From: Bacteroidota bacterium
Lineage (GTDB): Bacteria > Bacteroidota > Bacteroidia > Bacteroidales > Prolixibacteraceae
Assembly: GCA_030698405.1 (NCBI GenBank)
Contig: JAUYMU010000055.1
Span: forward strand, 1-64,000
DNA length: 64,000 nt
Direction of reading: 5' to 3'
Of the stretch, positions 7,992 through 15,414 are shown in pieces. The notes below the pieces were generated by a model. That model was not told the DNA's origin. It made no database searches and saw only the letters and a list, made by a program, of their open reading frames with translations. The translations under genes were made by a program, and so were the position numbers. Each line of letters opens with the position of its first letter. The stretch's first letter is position 1.

Positions 7992-9203
7992 TTAGTTAAT
8001 ATGAATTTCCGAATAAAAGTTTTTCTCTGTTGTCTTAACCAATGCTTCAGTTTTAATAATGGTAGTTGCCGGATTTGGAAGATCGTCAATGGGATTGCCA
8101 TCTTTTCCCAACACCGAAACATTTTCTATAAAACCAAAACGTGTCAGCGGAAGGGGATTATCGGTAAAAGATGTGCCATTGAATTTTTCACCAACATACC
8201 GCCAGCGGGTAGATCTGTTTCGAAAGCGCAATTCATAGGCCGGAGAGCGCATAAATCCCTGCGGATCAAGCATGTTGTAGGTCGCATCGTCGCTTTTGAC
8301 ATTCAGCTGAATGATGCCGAACGGACTTTCTCTTATCAGTAAAAGGTAGAATGCAACATCATCAGTATAAACCGGAGCTGCAGATTCAATGTGCATGGAA
8401 TAAAAACCTTCAGGAAACTCCCTCATGTCAACCTGAAGGGTACGGAATTCGCCGGGGAGAATTACAACTTTCGGGGTTACAATGATTCCGGTTGCGGTTT
8501 TTATGGTTGCAACAGGCTCCACATTGGCGGCTTTAACGTGGTACAAAAATATTCCGCGAACCAATGGATGCCTGTCATTTACATTCACATATTGCATAGG
8601 CACATTATCAACCGACTCTTCGGTCAGCCAATCGCTGGCAGTTGAGGTTACCTGAGTCGTCTTCTGAAGGGCTGTAAAAAGTTTGGTTTGGTTGTTCAGG
8701 TTATCCGAAAGCATATCGCCGGGAAAATATTCCTTTGCTGCGTCGTAAAGAGGAGGAACAGCGCTGAGTGCGGGGAATTTTTTTGAACCGGCAGCGATGG
8801 TATTTTGAAAGGTGAAGATTTGACCGCTATTGCCTGTAAAAGGTAGCGCCGTATAATTCATCAAATCCATGTCGCGAAGCTTTATCAGGAAAGTGAACAT
8901 TAAATCGTCAGCCAGTTCCATGAAAGGCTTGAACTTCGGCGGTTCCAAACCATCTGATTCAGCCCGTAACCCTACAATTATGCCCGTTGAAGTAAATTTA
9001 AAGATGCAATTATGGGCGCTCAAAATTTTGCTGCATTCCTCTGTTGGAACAATTTCAAAGATCTCGCGAGCATCATATTTCAACATCATGTTTGCCTTTT
9101 CTTCGTCGCTCATGGTATCATATACATTTTCGCCTTTGTTAAGGAAAAAATGATGTAATATCCTGACCTCGAAAAGAATATCATATGTGATGGAAATGCT
9201 CAT
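7992..9203 (-). CDS. Unrecognised eCIS-operon protein
   Basis: A 403-residue protein that I do not recognise. It has no signal peptide or membrane segment. The first 120 residues look mixed alpha/beta (MSISITYDILFEVRILHHFF, then FKFTSTGIIVGLR); the rest is rich in beta strands with aromatic and proline residues (ILPGEFRTLQVDMREFPEGFYSMHIES, and LRFRNRSTRWRYVGEKF), like phage-structural or carbohydrate-binding-like beta sandwiches. It sits between the terminator-protein gene and the sheath genes, with gaps of 33 and 20 bp, so it should be made with the particle. Cap, cap adaptor or tube plug are reasonable guesses from position only. Confidence 0.6.
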   Translation of the reverse strand: MSISITYDILFEVRILHHFFLNKGENVYDTMSDEEKANMMLKYDAREIFEIVPTEECSKILSAHNCIFKFTSTGIIVGLRAESDGLEPPKFKPFMELADDLMFTFLIKLRDMDLMNYTALPFTGNSGQIFTFQNTIAAGSKKFPALSAVPPLYDAAKEYFPGDMLSDNLNNQTKLFTALQKTTQVTSTASDWLTEESVDNVPMQYVNVNDRHPLVRGIFLYHVKAANVEPVATIKTATGIIVTPKVVILPGEFRTLQVDMREFPEGFYSMHIESAAPVYTDDVAFYLLLIRESPFGIIQLNVKSDDATYNMLDPQGFMRSPAYELRFRNRSTRWRYVGEKFNGTSFTDNPLPLTRFGFIENVSVLGKDGNPIDDLPNPATTIIKTEALVKTTEKNFYSEIHIN

Positions 9204-9236
9204 CTTATTTGGTTGTTAGTTTCTTATTTTTAGTTT

Positions 9237-9830
9237 TTATGAGTTGCCCGGTTCTTCAATCCTCACTTGTTTAATAATACCGCGAGTTTCAGTTGCGCTT
9301 TCCCTTTCTAATTGCAACAGTCTTACTTTATAGCACACAAAAGGGTGCTGCTTTCCGCCCAACGTGCTCCACAGGTAATTCAATTGTTCAAAACTGAGCG
9401 TATATAAATCCAGAATAATGCGAAAATCATCAGGCAGTCCTTCAACCTGGGTCACACTATTCTTTAAGCTGAACGAGTATTTGCCCTGAAAAAAAGTTAT
9501 GGCATGTGAAAGGTAAATAAGTGCATTTTCGTAATTGGTCATACAGGCTGTCACCAGAATAAAAAGATTCAGGTTAATAGGAGGATTCTTATAAGTTACC
9601 ATATCATTATTCAAAATGGAATACGTTGGATGGTTTTTCATCGTCGCCTCTTCCGAGAAGTTAACGAGGGAAAGAAGGACGTTGTTAGTATTTTTTAGAG
9701 CATCATCATCCAGTCGCACAATACTTTGCAGGATTGCTACGGGCGATACGACCCCATCACCGTTTTTCTTTACCTGGTCGATATGGGCATTCAGTTGTTC
9801 TGCCAAAAATTTCAGGACTGGATGTATCAT
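9237..9830 (-). CDS. DUF4255/Pvc16-type tail terminator (cap) protein
   Basis: A 197-residue protein matching the DUF4255 family that caps the distal end of the tube and sheath in Afp/PVC-type particles. It starts IHPVLKFLAEQLNAHI, has a central NLFILVTACMTNYENALIYL segment, and ends YLWSTLGGKQHPFVCYKVRL, which resembles the family's LW..LG....PSVxYKVR block. It is the first gene of the minus-strand operon. A candidate promoter lies about 270 bases upstream, leaving a long leader. Confidence 0.85.
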   Translation of the reverse strand: MIHPVLKFLAEQLNAHIDQVKKNGDGVVSPVAILQSIVRLDDDALKNTNNVLLSLVNFSEEATMKNHPTYSILNNDMVTYKNPPINLNLFILVTACMTNYENALIYLSHAITFFQGKYSFSLKNSVTQVEGLPDDFRIILDLYTLSFEQLNYLWSTLGGKQHPFVCYKVRLLQLERESATETRGIIKQVRIEEPGNS

Positions 9831-10103
9831 GATAGAAATATTAGCTTAAACTATTTACCAGCGAGCAAAAGATTAAATCCTGCACGGAATGATTTAAGGT
9901 TCTTTTCTATTTTAAGGAAGCATTCTGATGGAAATCTCTTTGATTGTTTCAATTTTTATTTCCTGTTTGGGTCAGGGTTTGATTTAAAAATTGAAAATAT
10001 AGGCTACCAACTATCCATCAAAAATTCAATCAAGATTTTAGCTATCGAGCTTAGGTTCTGTCTGTTTACAGCGTATTGATTTTCAAACAAACAAGTGAAC
10101 AAC

Positions 10104-10134
10104 CAAATATACAACATTCAGATGTTAAAGTCAA
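10104..10134 (-). promoter_or_regulatory. Candidate promoter of the eCIS operon
   Basis: On the minus strand TATATTTG (10104-10111) fits the Bacteroidetes -7 consensus TAnnTTTG, with a TTG (10132-10134) 20 bases upstream as the -33 element. Transcription would start near 10097, giving a leader of roughly 265 nt before the first eCIS gene. The rest of the 556-bp spacer 9831-10386 is A/T-rich; besides this and the divergent promoter I see no gene in it. Confidence 0.5.
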
Positions 10135-10335
10135 TACCAGCTGTAAAATAATATTTCTGTATGTATTTATCCGAAAAGAGATAAAAAGGTAACCCACAAA
10201 ATCCAATTATTTTTTTTATTTTTCGAAATTTAACATTTCAATTTCTTGTGACCATAACTATAAATGCTCAAATCGTCATATTTTGGAATGATTACAGAAT
10301 GACTATTTAGAAACATATCAAATAATCTATATATG

Positions 10336-10366
10336 TTGGTTTCTTCTGTTTTTAAGCTTATCTTTG
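10336..10366 (+). promoter_or_regulatory. Candidate promoter of the methyltransferase/radical SAM cluster
   Basis: TATCTTTG at 10359-10366 matches TAnnTTTG exactly, with TTGG at 10336-10339 giving a 19-base spacer. The start codon of the methyltransferase is 20 bases downstream of the -7 box, so the leader is very short. It diverges from the eCIS promoter about 225 bp away. No metal-regulator operator (for example an ArsR-type inverted repeat) was recognised. Confidence 0.6.
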
Positions 10367-10386
10367 CACCTCAAAATTGAAATAAA

Positions 10387-11028
10387 ATGAATACAATCGA
10401 AATTGCAGGAAGATACTCGACTCTGGCAAATGAAACCTGTTGCCTGTCGTGTGGTGGCGCTGCAGAAAAGAGCGAAGCTAAAACCGGGGAGGTTTGCATT
10501 GATTTGGGAAGCGGACGCGGAACAGATGTTTTACGTTTGGCTGAAGAAGTTGGCGAATCTGGTTTTATTTACGGAGTGGATGTTACTGAAGAGATGGTTC
10601 GAAAAGCAACATCGACCGCTTCTAAAATGGGCATTGAAAACGTAAAATTTGTTTTGGCCGATCTTGAGCAAATACCTTTGGAAAGCGAAATTGCTGATCT
10701 GATTATTTCAAATTGCACTCTGAACCATGTGAGCAACAAAACCAAAGTCTGGGACGAAATTTATCGTTTGCTAAAAAATGGCGGACGATTTGTGATTAGT
10801 GATATTTATTCGAGTGAACCCGTTCCTGAAGAATATGCCAAAGATCCTGAAGCCGTTGCTGAATGTTGGGCCGGATCAATCACTAAAACCGAATACCTAG
10901 CGATTATTAAAAATGCCGGATTTAAAGATTTCAGCATTCTTGAAGAAAGCCAACCCTATCCGAAAGGAAAGATTGATGTTTCGAGCTTTACGATTACCGC
11001 GACGAAAGACGAATTTAGTTGCTGTTAA
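10387..11028 (+). CDS. ArsM-like SAM-dependent methyltransferase, shortened and Cys-rich
   Basis: A 213-residue class I methyltransferase. SAM-binding motif I is IDLGSGRGTD (38-47), followed by YGVDVTEEM and later FVISDIYSSEPVPEEY. The order and wording follow arsenite methyltransferases, including SNCTLNH (Cys110) and AECWAGSI (Cys160), the latter at the position of a conserved arsenic-binding Cys. It differs from typical ArsM: the usual N-terminal region is compressed to a CCLSCGG motif (Cys18, 19, 22) directly before motif I, and the protein ends in Cys-Cys (212-213). Arsenite, another metalloid/thiol, or the peptide encoded just downstream are all possible substrates. It is first in the cluster, 170 bp before the small peptide gene. 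Confidence 0.8.
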   Translation: MNTIEIAGRYSTLANETCCLSCGGAAEKSEAKTGEVCIDLGSGRGTDVLRLAEEVGESGFIYGVDVTEEMVRKATSTASKMGIENVKFVLADLEQIPLESEIADLIISNCTLNHVSNKTKVWDEIYRLLKNGGRFVISDIYSSEPVPEEYAKDPEAVAECWAGSITKTEYLAIIKNAGFKDFSILEESQPYPKGKIDVSSFTITATKDEFSCC

Positions 11029-11198
11029 AACAGAGTTTCAAGTTCAAGGTTTCAAGTTCCAAGTTTGCTGAATAATTTGGATATTGGATATTCAGAATTA
11101 GATATTTTTTGAAAAGTCTGAGAGTATTTTATTTCGAACCTTGGTTCATTTAAACTACTTTTATTCACTATAGTTTAATCAATGCAAAATTCTCAAGA

Positions 11199-11294
11199 AT
11201 GAAAAGTTTAGTAAAAAAAGTCCGCAAAGGACAGGTTAAACAGGCACAATGCTGTGCCAAACAATCACAGATTATTGCCGGATGCCACGATTAA
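11199..11294 (+). CDS. Small Cys-containing peptide, candidate radical SAM substrate
   Basis: A 31-codon ATG-to-TAA frame between the methyltransferase and the radical SAM gene. The N-terminal half is very basic (K2, K6, K7, R9, K10, K14), like a leader peptide. The C-terminal half reads QCCAKQSQIIAGCHD, with Cys18, Cys19 and Cys29. A short peptide placed immediately before a SPASM-type radical SAM protein is the standard arrangement for ribosomally made, post-translationally modified peptides, where the enzyme links Cys sulfur to carbon. No database support is available to me and no clear promoter precedes it. A chance frame is possible, but composition and position argue for a real gene. 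The Cys-Cys pair echoes those in the neighbouring methyltransferase. Confidence 0.55.
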   Translation: MKSLVKKVRKGQVKQAQCCAKQSQIIAGCHD

Positions 11295-11314
11295 GGCATT
11301 TAAAGTTGATTGAT

Positions 11315-11394
11315 GATTAACGATTAACGATTGATGATTGAAGAAGTACTCTGAAGTCTGAAAATCAATAATCGTTAATCTCTAATCGTTAATC
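11315..11394. repeat. Inverted repeat between peptide gene and radical SAM gene
   Basis: GATTAACGATTA (11315-11326) is complementary to TAATCGTTAATC (11383-11394), and a second overlapping copy (11322-11331) pairs with ATCGTTAATC at 11371-11380. The transcript could fold into alternative long hairpins. Similar A/T-rich palindromic units occur in other spacers of this window, so it may be a dispersed repeat. Here it lies where an attenuator would reduce enzyme relative to peptide expression. Confidence 0.5.
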
Positions 11395-11410
11395 TCTAAT
11401 CAGTTTTTCA

Positions 11411-12715
11411 ATGCAACTCTCCAAATATAACATCACATCAAAAATAAAAGACTCCGGCAATTGGTTCGTAGTGAATTCATTGTCGGGGCAAGCCGATATT
11501 CTCGATCAGGAAACTTTCGGGCAATTGAAAAATATTGACGAAACAAATCAGGAACTGATTGAAAATGGTTACATCGTTGACCCGGTTCAGGAAAAGAAAT
11601 TGTTTCGCGAAAAGTACCTGAAGTTTCTTGACGACCGCGAGAAGGATGAGGTTCAAATCTTTTTCGTGACCAACTATTCGTGCAATTTCGATTGCTCCTA
11701 TTGCTACCAGGCTGGCTACGAAGCTTTGCCTGTCGCGTTGTCGAAAGAAGTTACCGACTCGTTTTTTGAATATATCCAGAAAGAGTTTTCCGGAAGACGA
11801 AAATATATCACCCTTTTTGGCGGCGAACCTTTTATGAATGCACCGCGCCACAAGGAAAATATCGAATACATTATAGAACGGGCGACCGCGTTAAATCTTG
11901 AAATTGCCGCGGTTACCAACGGATACAATCTGGAAGAATACATTCCCATTTTGAAAAAGGGAATTATTCGCGAAATTCAGGTGACAATAGACGGAACCGC
12001 CGATGTTCACAACCAGCGTCGTTATCTGAAAGGCGGCAACCCGACTTTCGATCGCATTGTGCGCGGCGTTGACCTGTTGATTGAAAACAACATTCCGGTC
12101 AATCTCCGGATGGTAGTTGACAAACAAAATATTGGCAATCTGCCTGATTTGGCTCAGTTTGCCATCGACAAAGGCTGGACTGCATCTCCGTTATTTAAAA
12201 CCCAGTTGGGCCGTAATTACGAATTGCACGAATGCCAGGCCAACCACTCGAAATTGTATTCGCGGTTGGAACTGTACCAGGATTTGTACAATTTGCTGCA
12301 ACAATTCCCGCATATCAGTGAATTCCACAAACCTGCATTTTCGGTCTCAAAATTTTTGTTCGAGCAGGGCGAAATGCCTGCTCCGCTTTTCGATGCCTGC
12401 ACCGGAACCAAAACCGAATGGGCCTTCGATTTCACCGGTAATGTTTATGCATGCACGGCTACAGTCGGAAAGCAGGGCGAAAGTCTGGGCACTTTTTATC
12501 CTGAAGTCAGGAAAAATACGGAAGCTGTTGAGGAATGGCAGGAACGCGATATTTTATCGATCCCAAAATGCCAAAGCTGCAACCTGAGCCTGATTTGTGG
12601 CGGCGGCTGTGCATCGATGGCAAAAAATTACAACGGATCACTGAACAGCCACGATTGCCGTCCGGTTACAGAATTGCTGGAACTGGGTATTGGTCATTAT
12701 TTTAACGAAGAATAG
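11411..12715 (+). CDS. Radical SAM/SPASM peptide-maturase-like enzyme
   Basis: A 434-residue enzyme expected to cleave S-adenosylmethionine at a [4Fe-4S] cluster bound by CNFDCSYC (Cys91, 95, 98; CX3CX2C). GGEP at 137-140 is the SAM-binding motif. The C-terminal SPASM domain carries ligands for auxiliary clusters: Cys330, Cys348, then C387-X2-C390-X5-C396-X3-C400 and Cys416, the canonical CX2CX5CX3C spacing. The N-terminal 75 residues (NWFVVNSLSGQADILDQETF) resemble the small recognition-type domain often preceding the barrel in peptide-modifying members. It follows the Cys-peptide gene, and its stop directly abuts the ATG of the DUF1847 gene. Sulfur-to-carbon thioether formation is the commonest chemistry of SPASM enzymes but is inferred here. 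Confidence 0.9.
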   Translation: MQLSKYNITSKIKDSGNWFVVNSLSGQADILDQETFGQLKNIDETNQELIENGYIVDPVQEKKLFREKYLKFLDDREKDEVQIFFVTNYSCNFDCSYCYQAGYEALPVALSKEVTDSFFEYIQKEFSGRRKYITLFGGEPFMNAPRHKENIEYIIERATALNLEIAAVTNGYNLEEYIPILKKGIIREIQVTIDGTADVHNQRRYLKGGNPTFDRIVRGVDLLIENNIPVNLRMVVDKQNIGNLPDLAQFAIDKGWTASPLFKTQLGRNYELHECQANHSKLYSRLELYQDLYNLLQQFPHISEFHKPAFSVSKFLFEQGEMPAPLFDACTGTKTEWAFDFTGNVYACTATVGKQGESLGTFYPEVRKNTEAVEEWQERDILSIPKCQSCNLSLICGGGCASMAKNYNGSLNSHDCRPVTELLELGIGHYFNEE

Positions 12716-13264
12716 ATGGACTGCACCAACTGCGCGTACGACAAACAATGCCGGTCAACGGAAACCTGCAAAGCAACTTCGTTTGATTGTGATGAGGTGA
12801 TTCAGAAGTATGCCGAAGAATCAAAAATTGTTCAGGCAGCTGCAAGTTTGGTTGATGAAGGACGTGCCGGAACATTGTCGCGGCTTCAGGAAACCATTGC
12901 TTTTGCCCGGAAAATGGAATACAAGCGAATTGGGTTGGCGTATTGCTATGGCATGGAAAATCAGGTCAAACAAATTACCGAAATTATTCGTAGTAATGGA
13001 CTGAATGTGAGACCGGTTTCCTGCACTGTTGGAGGAATACCGCAGAACGAAGTGAACCCTGAAAGTTCAATATGCAATGTCTCCTGCAACCCAATCGGGC
13101 AGGCACTGCAATTGAATCACGAAAATGTTGATTTGGTAGTTATGATCGGACTTTGTTTGGGACACGACATTTTGTTTCAGCGCGAAGTGAAAGCCGATTG
13201 TACTACTTTGGTGGTAAAAGACCGGGTGCACAATCATGCACCTTTGAAAGTGTTGGAAGATTAA
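12716..13264 (+). CDS. DUF1847-type cysteine-rich metal-binding protein
   Basis: A 182-residue protein with 11 cysteines, matching what I know of DUF1847. The N-terminus has five Cys in 25 residues (Cys3, 6, 12, 18, 25), a likely metal or Fe-S site. The remainder looks like an alpha/beta domain (RIGLAYCYGMENQVKQI, then VDLVVMIGLCLGHD) with Cys77, 103, 120, 124, 147 and 162. The biochemical role of the family is not known to me. Zero spacing to the radical SAM gene and 29 bases to the thioredoxin fusion imply the three products work together, perhaps as a sulfur, metal or electron carrier. Confidence 0.82.
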   Translation: MDCTNCAYDKQCRSTETCKATSFDCDEVIQKYAEESKIVQAAASLVDEGRAGTLSRLQETIAFARKMEYKRIGLAYCYGMENQVKQITEIIRSNGLNVRPVSCTVGGIPQNEVNPESSICNVSCNPIGQALQLNHENVDLVVMIGLCLGHDILFQREVKADCTTLVVKDRVHNHAPLKVLED

Positions 13265-13293
13265 AAAAACCAGAAAATCAAAAAACATATACC

Positions 13294-14562
13294 ATGAAAG
13301 AAATAGTAGAAGCAGATTACGAAAAAGAAGTATTAAACGGTGGAAGCGTATTGGTCGATTTTTATTCAACAGAATGTGCACCATGTGAGGCCGTTGCACC
13401 TAAACTGGAAGGTCTTGAAAAGCTTTTCGGAAAGGAAATCAAATTTGTGAAAATTTTCCGTCAGGGAAACCGCGAACTGTCGGATAAGTTAATTGTAAAA
13501 AGCTCTCCGACACTTTTATTTTATCAGGATGGGGAAGAAGTTTGCGGTCGTTTGGCGGGTGGCATTAAACGCTCCGAAATTGTTCGCGAACTGAAACATG
13601 TTCTGGGAAAAGAAAAAGTAACTGAAATAATGGCAACGCAGCAACCTTTTGTAACCGATGTTGATGTGGCCATTTTGGGTGCCGGCCCGGGCGGTTTGAC
13701 AGCAGGATTGTATCTGTGTCAGGCTAAAATAAATACTGTTTTAATCGACATTGCGCTTCCCGGCGGATATGTTTCTACTACCCACATGGTGTCGAACTAT
13801 CCCGGATTTATTGATCCGCAGCCCGGATATCTGCTCGGACACAACATGTCGGAGCAGACCAAACAATGCGGAACAACCTATAAAGTGGCGGTTGACGTGA
13901 CAAAAGTCGATCTTCAGAAAAAAGAAATTACCATTGACAATCAGGAAACCATTCGCGCCAAACGAATTGTTGTCGCAACCGGAACTTCACCAAACAAAAT
14001 GGGCATTCCCGGAGAAGTGGAATTCCGCGGCAAGGGAATTTCGTATTGCGCGACCTGCGATGCCAAATATTTTGGCGACAAGGAAGTAATTGTTGTTGGC
14101 GGTGGAAATTCCGCCATCGAAGAAGCTGATTTTATTGCGAAGTTCGCTTCCAAAATCACCATCATACACCAGTTCGACCAACTTCAGGCCAACAAAACTG
14201 CGCAGGAAAAAGCTTTTTCCAATCCAAAAATTTCGTTTCTGCTATCGCACGAACCACGTGCGATTAAAAAGGACGGAGATAAAATGATGGTTGAGGTGGA
14301 GGATATGAAAACCAAAGAAATGAAAACGATTACTGCCGATGGTATTTTTGTTTTCATCGGGCTAAAACCTAACCTCGAAATCTTCAACAATCAATTTGAA
14401 CTCGATGAGTGGGGCTATATCAAAACCGATGAAGATAAACGAACCAATATTGAAGGCGTGTTTGCGGTGGGCGATGTGACCAGCAAAAAGTACAGGCAGA
14501 TTACAACTGCTATTGCTGATGGAACCATTGCTGCCATTTCAATAACAAGGGAAATCGGATAA
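13294..14562 (+). CDS. Thioredoxin/thioredoxin-reductase-like fusion protein
   Basis: A 422-residue fusion. Residues 1-108 form a thioredoxin fold with active site CAPC (Cys28, Cys31) and the cis-Pro at SPT (71-73). Residues 122-422 form a flavoprotein of the thioredoxin reductase family, with GAGPGGLTAGLYL (129-141), redox pair CATC (Cys252, Cys255), GGGNSA (269-274) and the FAD motif GVFAVGD. The usual NADPH-phosphate-binding HRRxxxR is replaced by HQFDQLQ (292-298), so NADPH is unlikely to be the donor; NADH or a ferredoxin-type donor is possible. A longer frame begins upstream inside the DUF1847 gene, but the ATG at 13294 starts the domain properly. It probably supplies or removes electrons for the Cys-based chemistry of its neighbours. 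Confidence 0.9.
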   Translation: MKEIVEADYEKEVLNGGSVLVDFYSTECAPCEAVAPKLEGLEKLFGKEIKFVKIFRQGNRELSDKLIVKSSPTLLFYQDGEEVCGRLAGGIKRSEIVRELKHVLGKEKVTEIMATQQPFVTDVDVAILGAGPGGLTAGLYLCQAKINTVLIDIALPGGYVSTTHMVSNYPGFIDPQPGYLLGHNMSEQTKQCGTTYKVAVDVTKVDLQKKEITIDNQETIRAKRIVVATGTSPNKMGIPGEVEFRGKGISYCATCDAKYFGDKEVIVVGGGNSAIEEADFIAKFASKITIIHQFDQLQANKTAQEKAFSNPKISFLLSHEPRAIKKDGDKMMVEVEDMKTKEMKTITADGIFVFIGLKPNLEIFNNQFELDEWGYIKTDEDKRTNIEGVFAVGDVTSKKYRQITTAIADGTIAAISITREIG

Positions 14563-14664
14563 ATTGGGGTGCGTAGATTTTTAATCTCCGATATTGTTTT
14601 TTTGCAATTCGCGATTAAAATCCGCGACACCCATGCAGATATTAGTGGTTAAGATTAAATTCAG

Positions 14665-14716
14665 AAATTCCGGTATTTATTTTCCTGAAAAGGGGAGTGA
14701 AGCCGGAATTTTTTTT
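14665..14716 (+). terminator. Candidate intrinsic terminator after the thioredoxin fusion gene
   Basis: AAATTCCGG (14665-14673) pairs with CCGGAATTT (14703-14711) and is followed by a T-tract to 14716. The loop of 29 bases is long but can partly fold itself. The position fits: about 100 bases after the last gene of the redox cluster and just before the next promoter. Confidence 0.5.
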
Positions 14717-14726
14717 CCTGCAACTA

Positions 14727-14756
14727 TTGCTTTTTGAATTTCTATTATTAGCTTTG
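14727..14756 (+). promoter_or_regulatory. Promoter of the membrane-protein gene
   Basis: TAGCTTTG at 14749-14756 is a -7 element, with TTG (14727-14729) placed 19 bases upstream. The predicted transcription start falls at the AAAGTACTTT palindrome, only about 13 bases before the ATG, so the message is nearly leaderless. Confidence 0.55.
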
Positions 14757-14762
14757 CAACTC

Positions 14763-14772
14763 AAAGTACTTT
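14763..14772. promoter_or_regulatory. Palindromic candidate operator, copy 1
   Basis: AAAGTACTTT is a perfect 10-bp palindrome just downstream of the -7 box. The surrounding 16 bases, TCAAAGTACTTTTAAA, recur exactly in the promoter of creD (15912-15927), at the same distance from a TTTG-ending -7-like box. A shared site flanking a gene for a winged-helix regulator suggests this is its binding site, placed to block transcription initiation. Confidence 0.5.
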
Positions 14773-14775
14773 TAA

Positions 14776-15414
14776 ATGAAAACAAACTCAGCCAATCCAA
14801 AGGAAGATCTTCAGGCCATTCGCGAGATCATGGAACGATCTTCCAAGTTTTTGTCGTTAAGCGGTTTATCAGGCGTTTTTGCCGGCGTATGTGCTTTGAT
14901 CGGCGCTGCGGTTGCCTGGTTAATTATTCTTGATTCGGGACATGTGCAATACGATGAATACATGCGTAGTCTGGGGGCTTCGCCAACGGCTAACATCAGG
15001 CTTTATCTGGCAATTGACGCCTTACTGGTTTTGGGCTTTGCCATTTTGGGAGCTGTTTACTTTTCTTTCAGGAATGCAAAAAAAGCAGGCCAGCAATTCT
15101 GGACCAATTCAACCAAACGTTTGGTCGGACACCTTCTGATTCCGCTGGTTTCAGGCGGTATCTTTGCGATCATTCTGGTTTTCCGAAACAACATCGAACT
15201 GGTAGCTTCAGTAATGCTGATTTTTTATGGCTTGTCGCTGGTAAATGCCGGAAAGTTTACGCTGGGTGAGATTCATTATCTCGGCCTGACTGAAATCGTC
15301 CTGGGTATTCTTGCCGGAATTTTTATCAATCACGGTTTGCTGTTTTGGGTCGTGGGATTTGGAGTGGTGCACATTGTTTACGGAACAGTGATGTATTATA
15401 AATATGAGCGGTAG
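14776..15414 (+). CDS. Integral membrane protein of unknown function
   Basis: A 212-residue inner-membrane protein with about six hydrophobic helices (around 30-52, 75-98, 115-137, 143-158, 163-184, 187-207). The N-terminus is a soluble amphipathic stretch, EDLQAIREIMERSSKF. No enzymatic motif is seen. It precedes the winged-helix regulator gene and shares a promoter motif with creD, so these three probably belong to one cell-envelope response unit. Similar trios of membrane protein, HTH regulator and CreD are known in Bacteroidetes from general experience, but I cannot name this family. Confidence 0.75.
   Translation: MKTNSANPKEDLQAIREIMERSSKFLSLSGLSGVFAGVCALIGAAVAWLIILDSGHVQYDEYMRSLGASPTANIRLYLAIDALLVLGFAILGAVYFSFRNAKKAGQQFWTNSTKRLVGHLLIPLVSGGIFAIILVFRNNIELVASVMLIFYGLSLVNAGKFTLGEIHYLGLTEIVLGILAGIFINHGLLFWVVGFGVVHIVYGTVMYYKYER

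Noticed and set aside
9726-10079. Plus-strand 117-codon frame at the start of the eCIS operon
   Set aside because: About 100 bases are antisense to the DUF4255 gene, the product has no domain, and no promoter precedes it.
13153-13293. Extension of the thioredoxin fusion into the DUF1847 gene
   Set aside because: It overlaps a well-formed upstream gene. The ATG at 13294 begins exactly at the thioredoxin fold.
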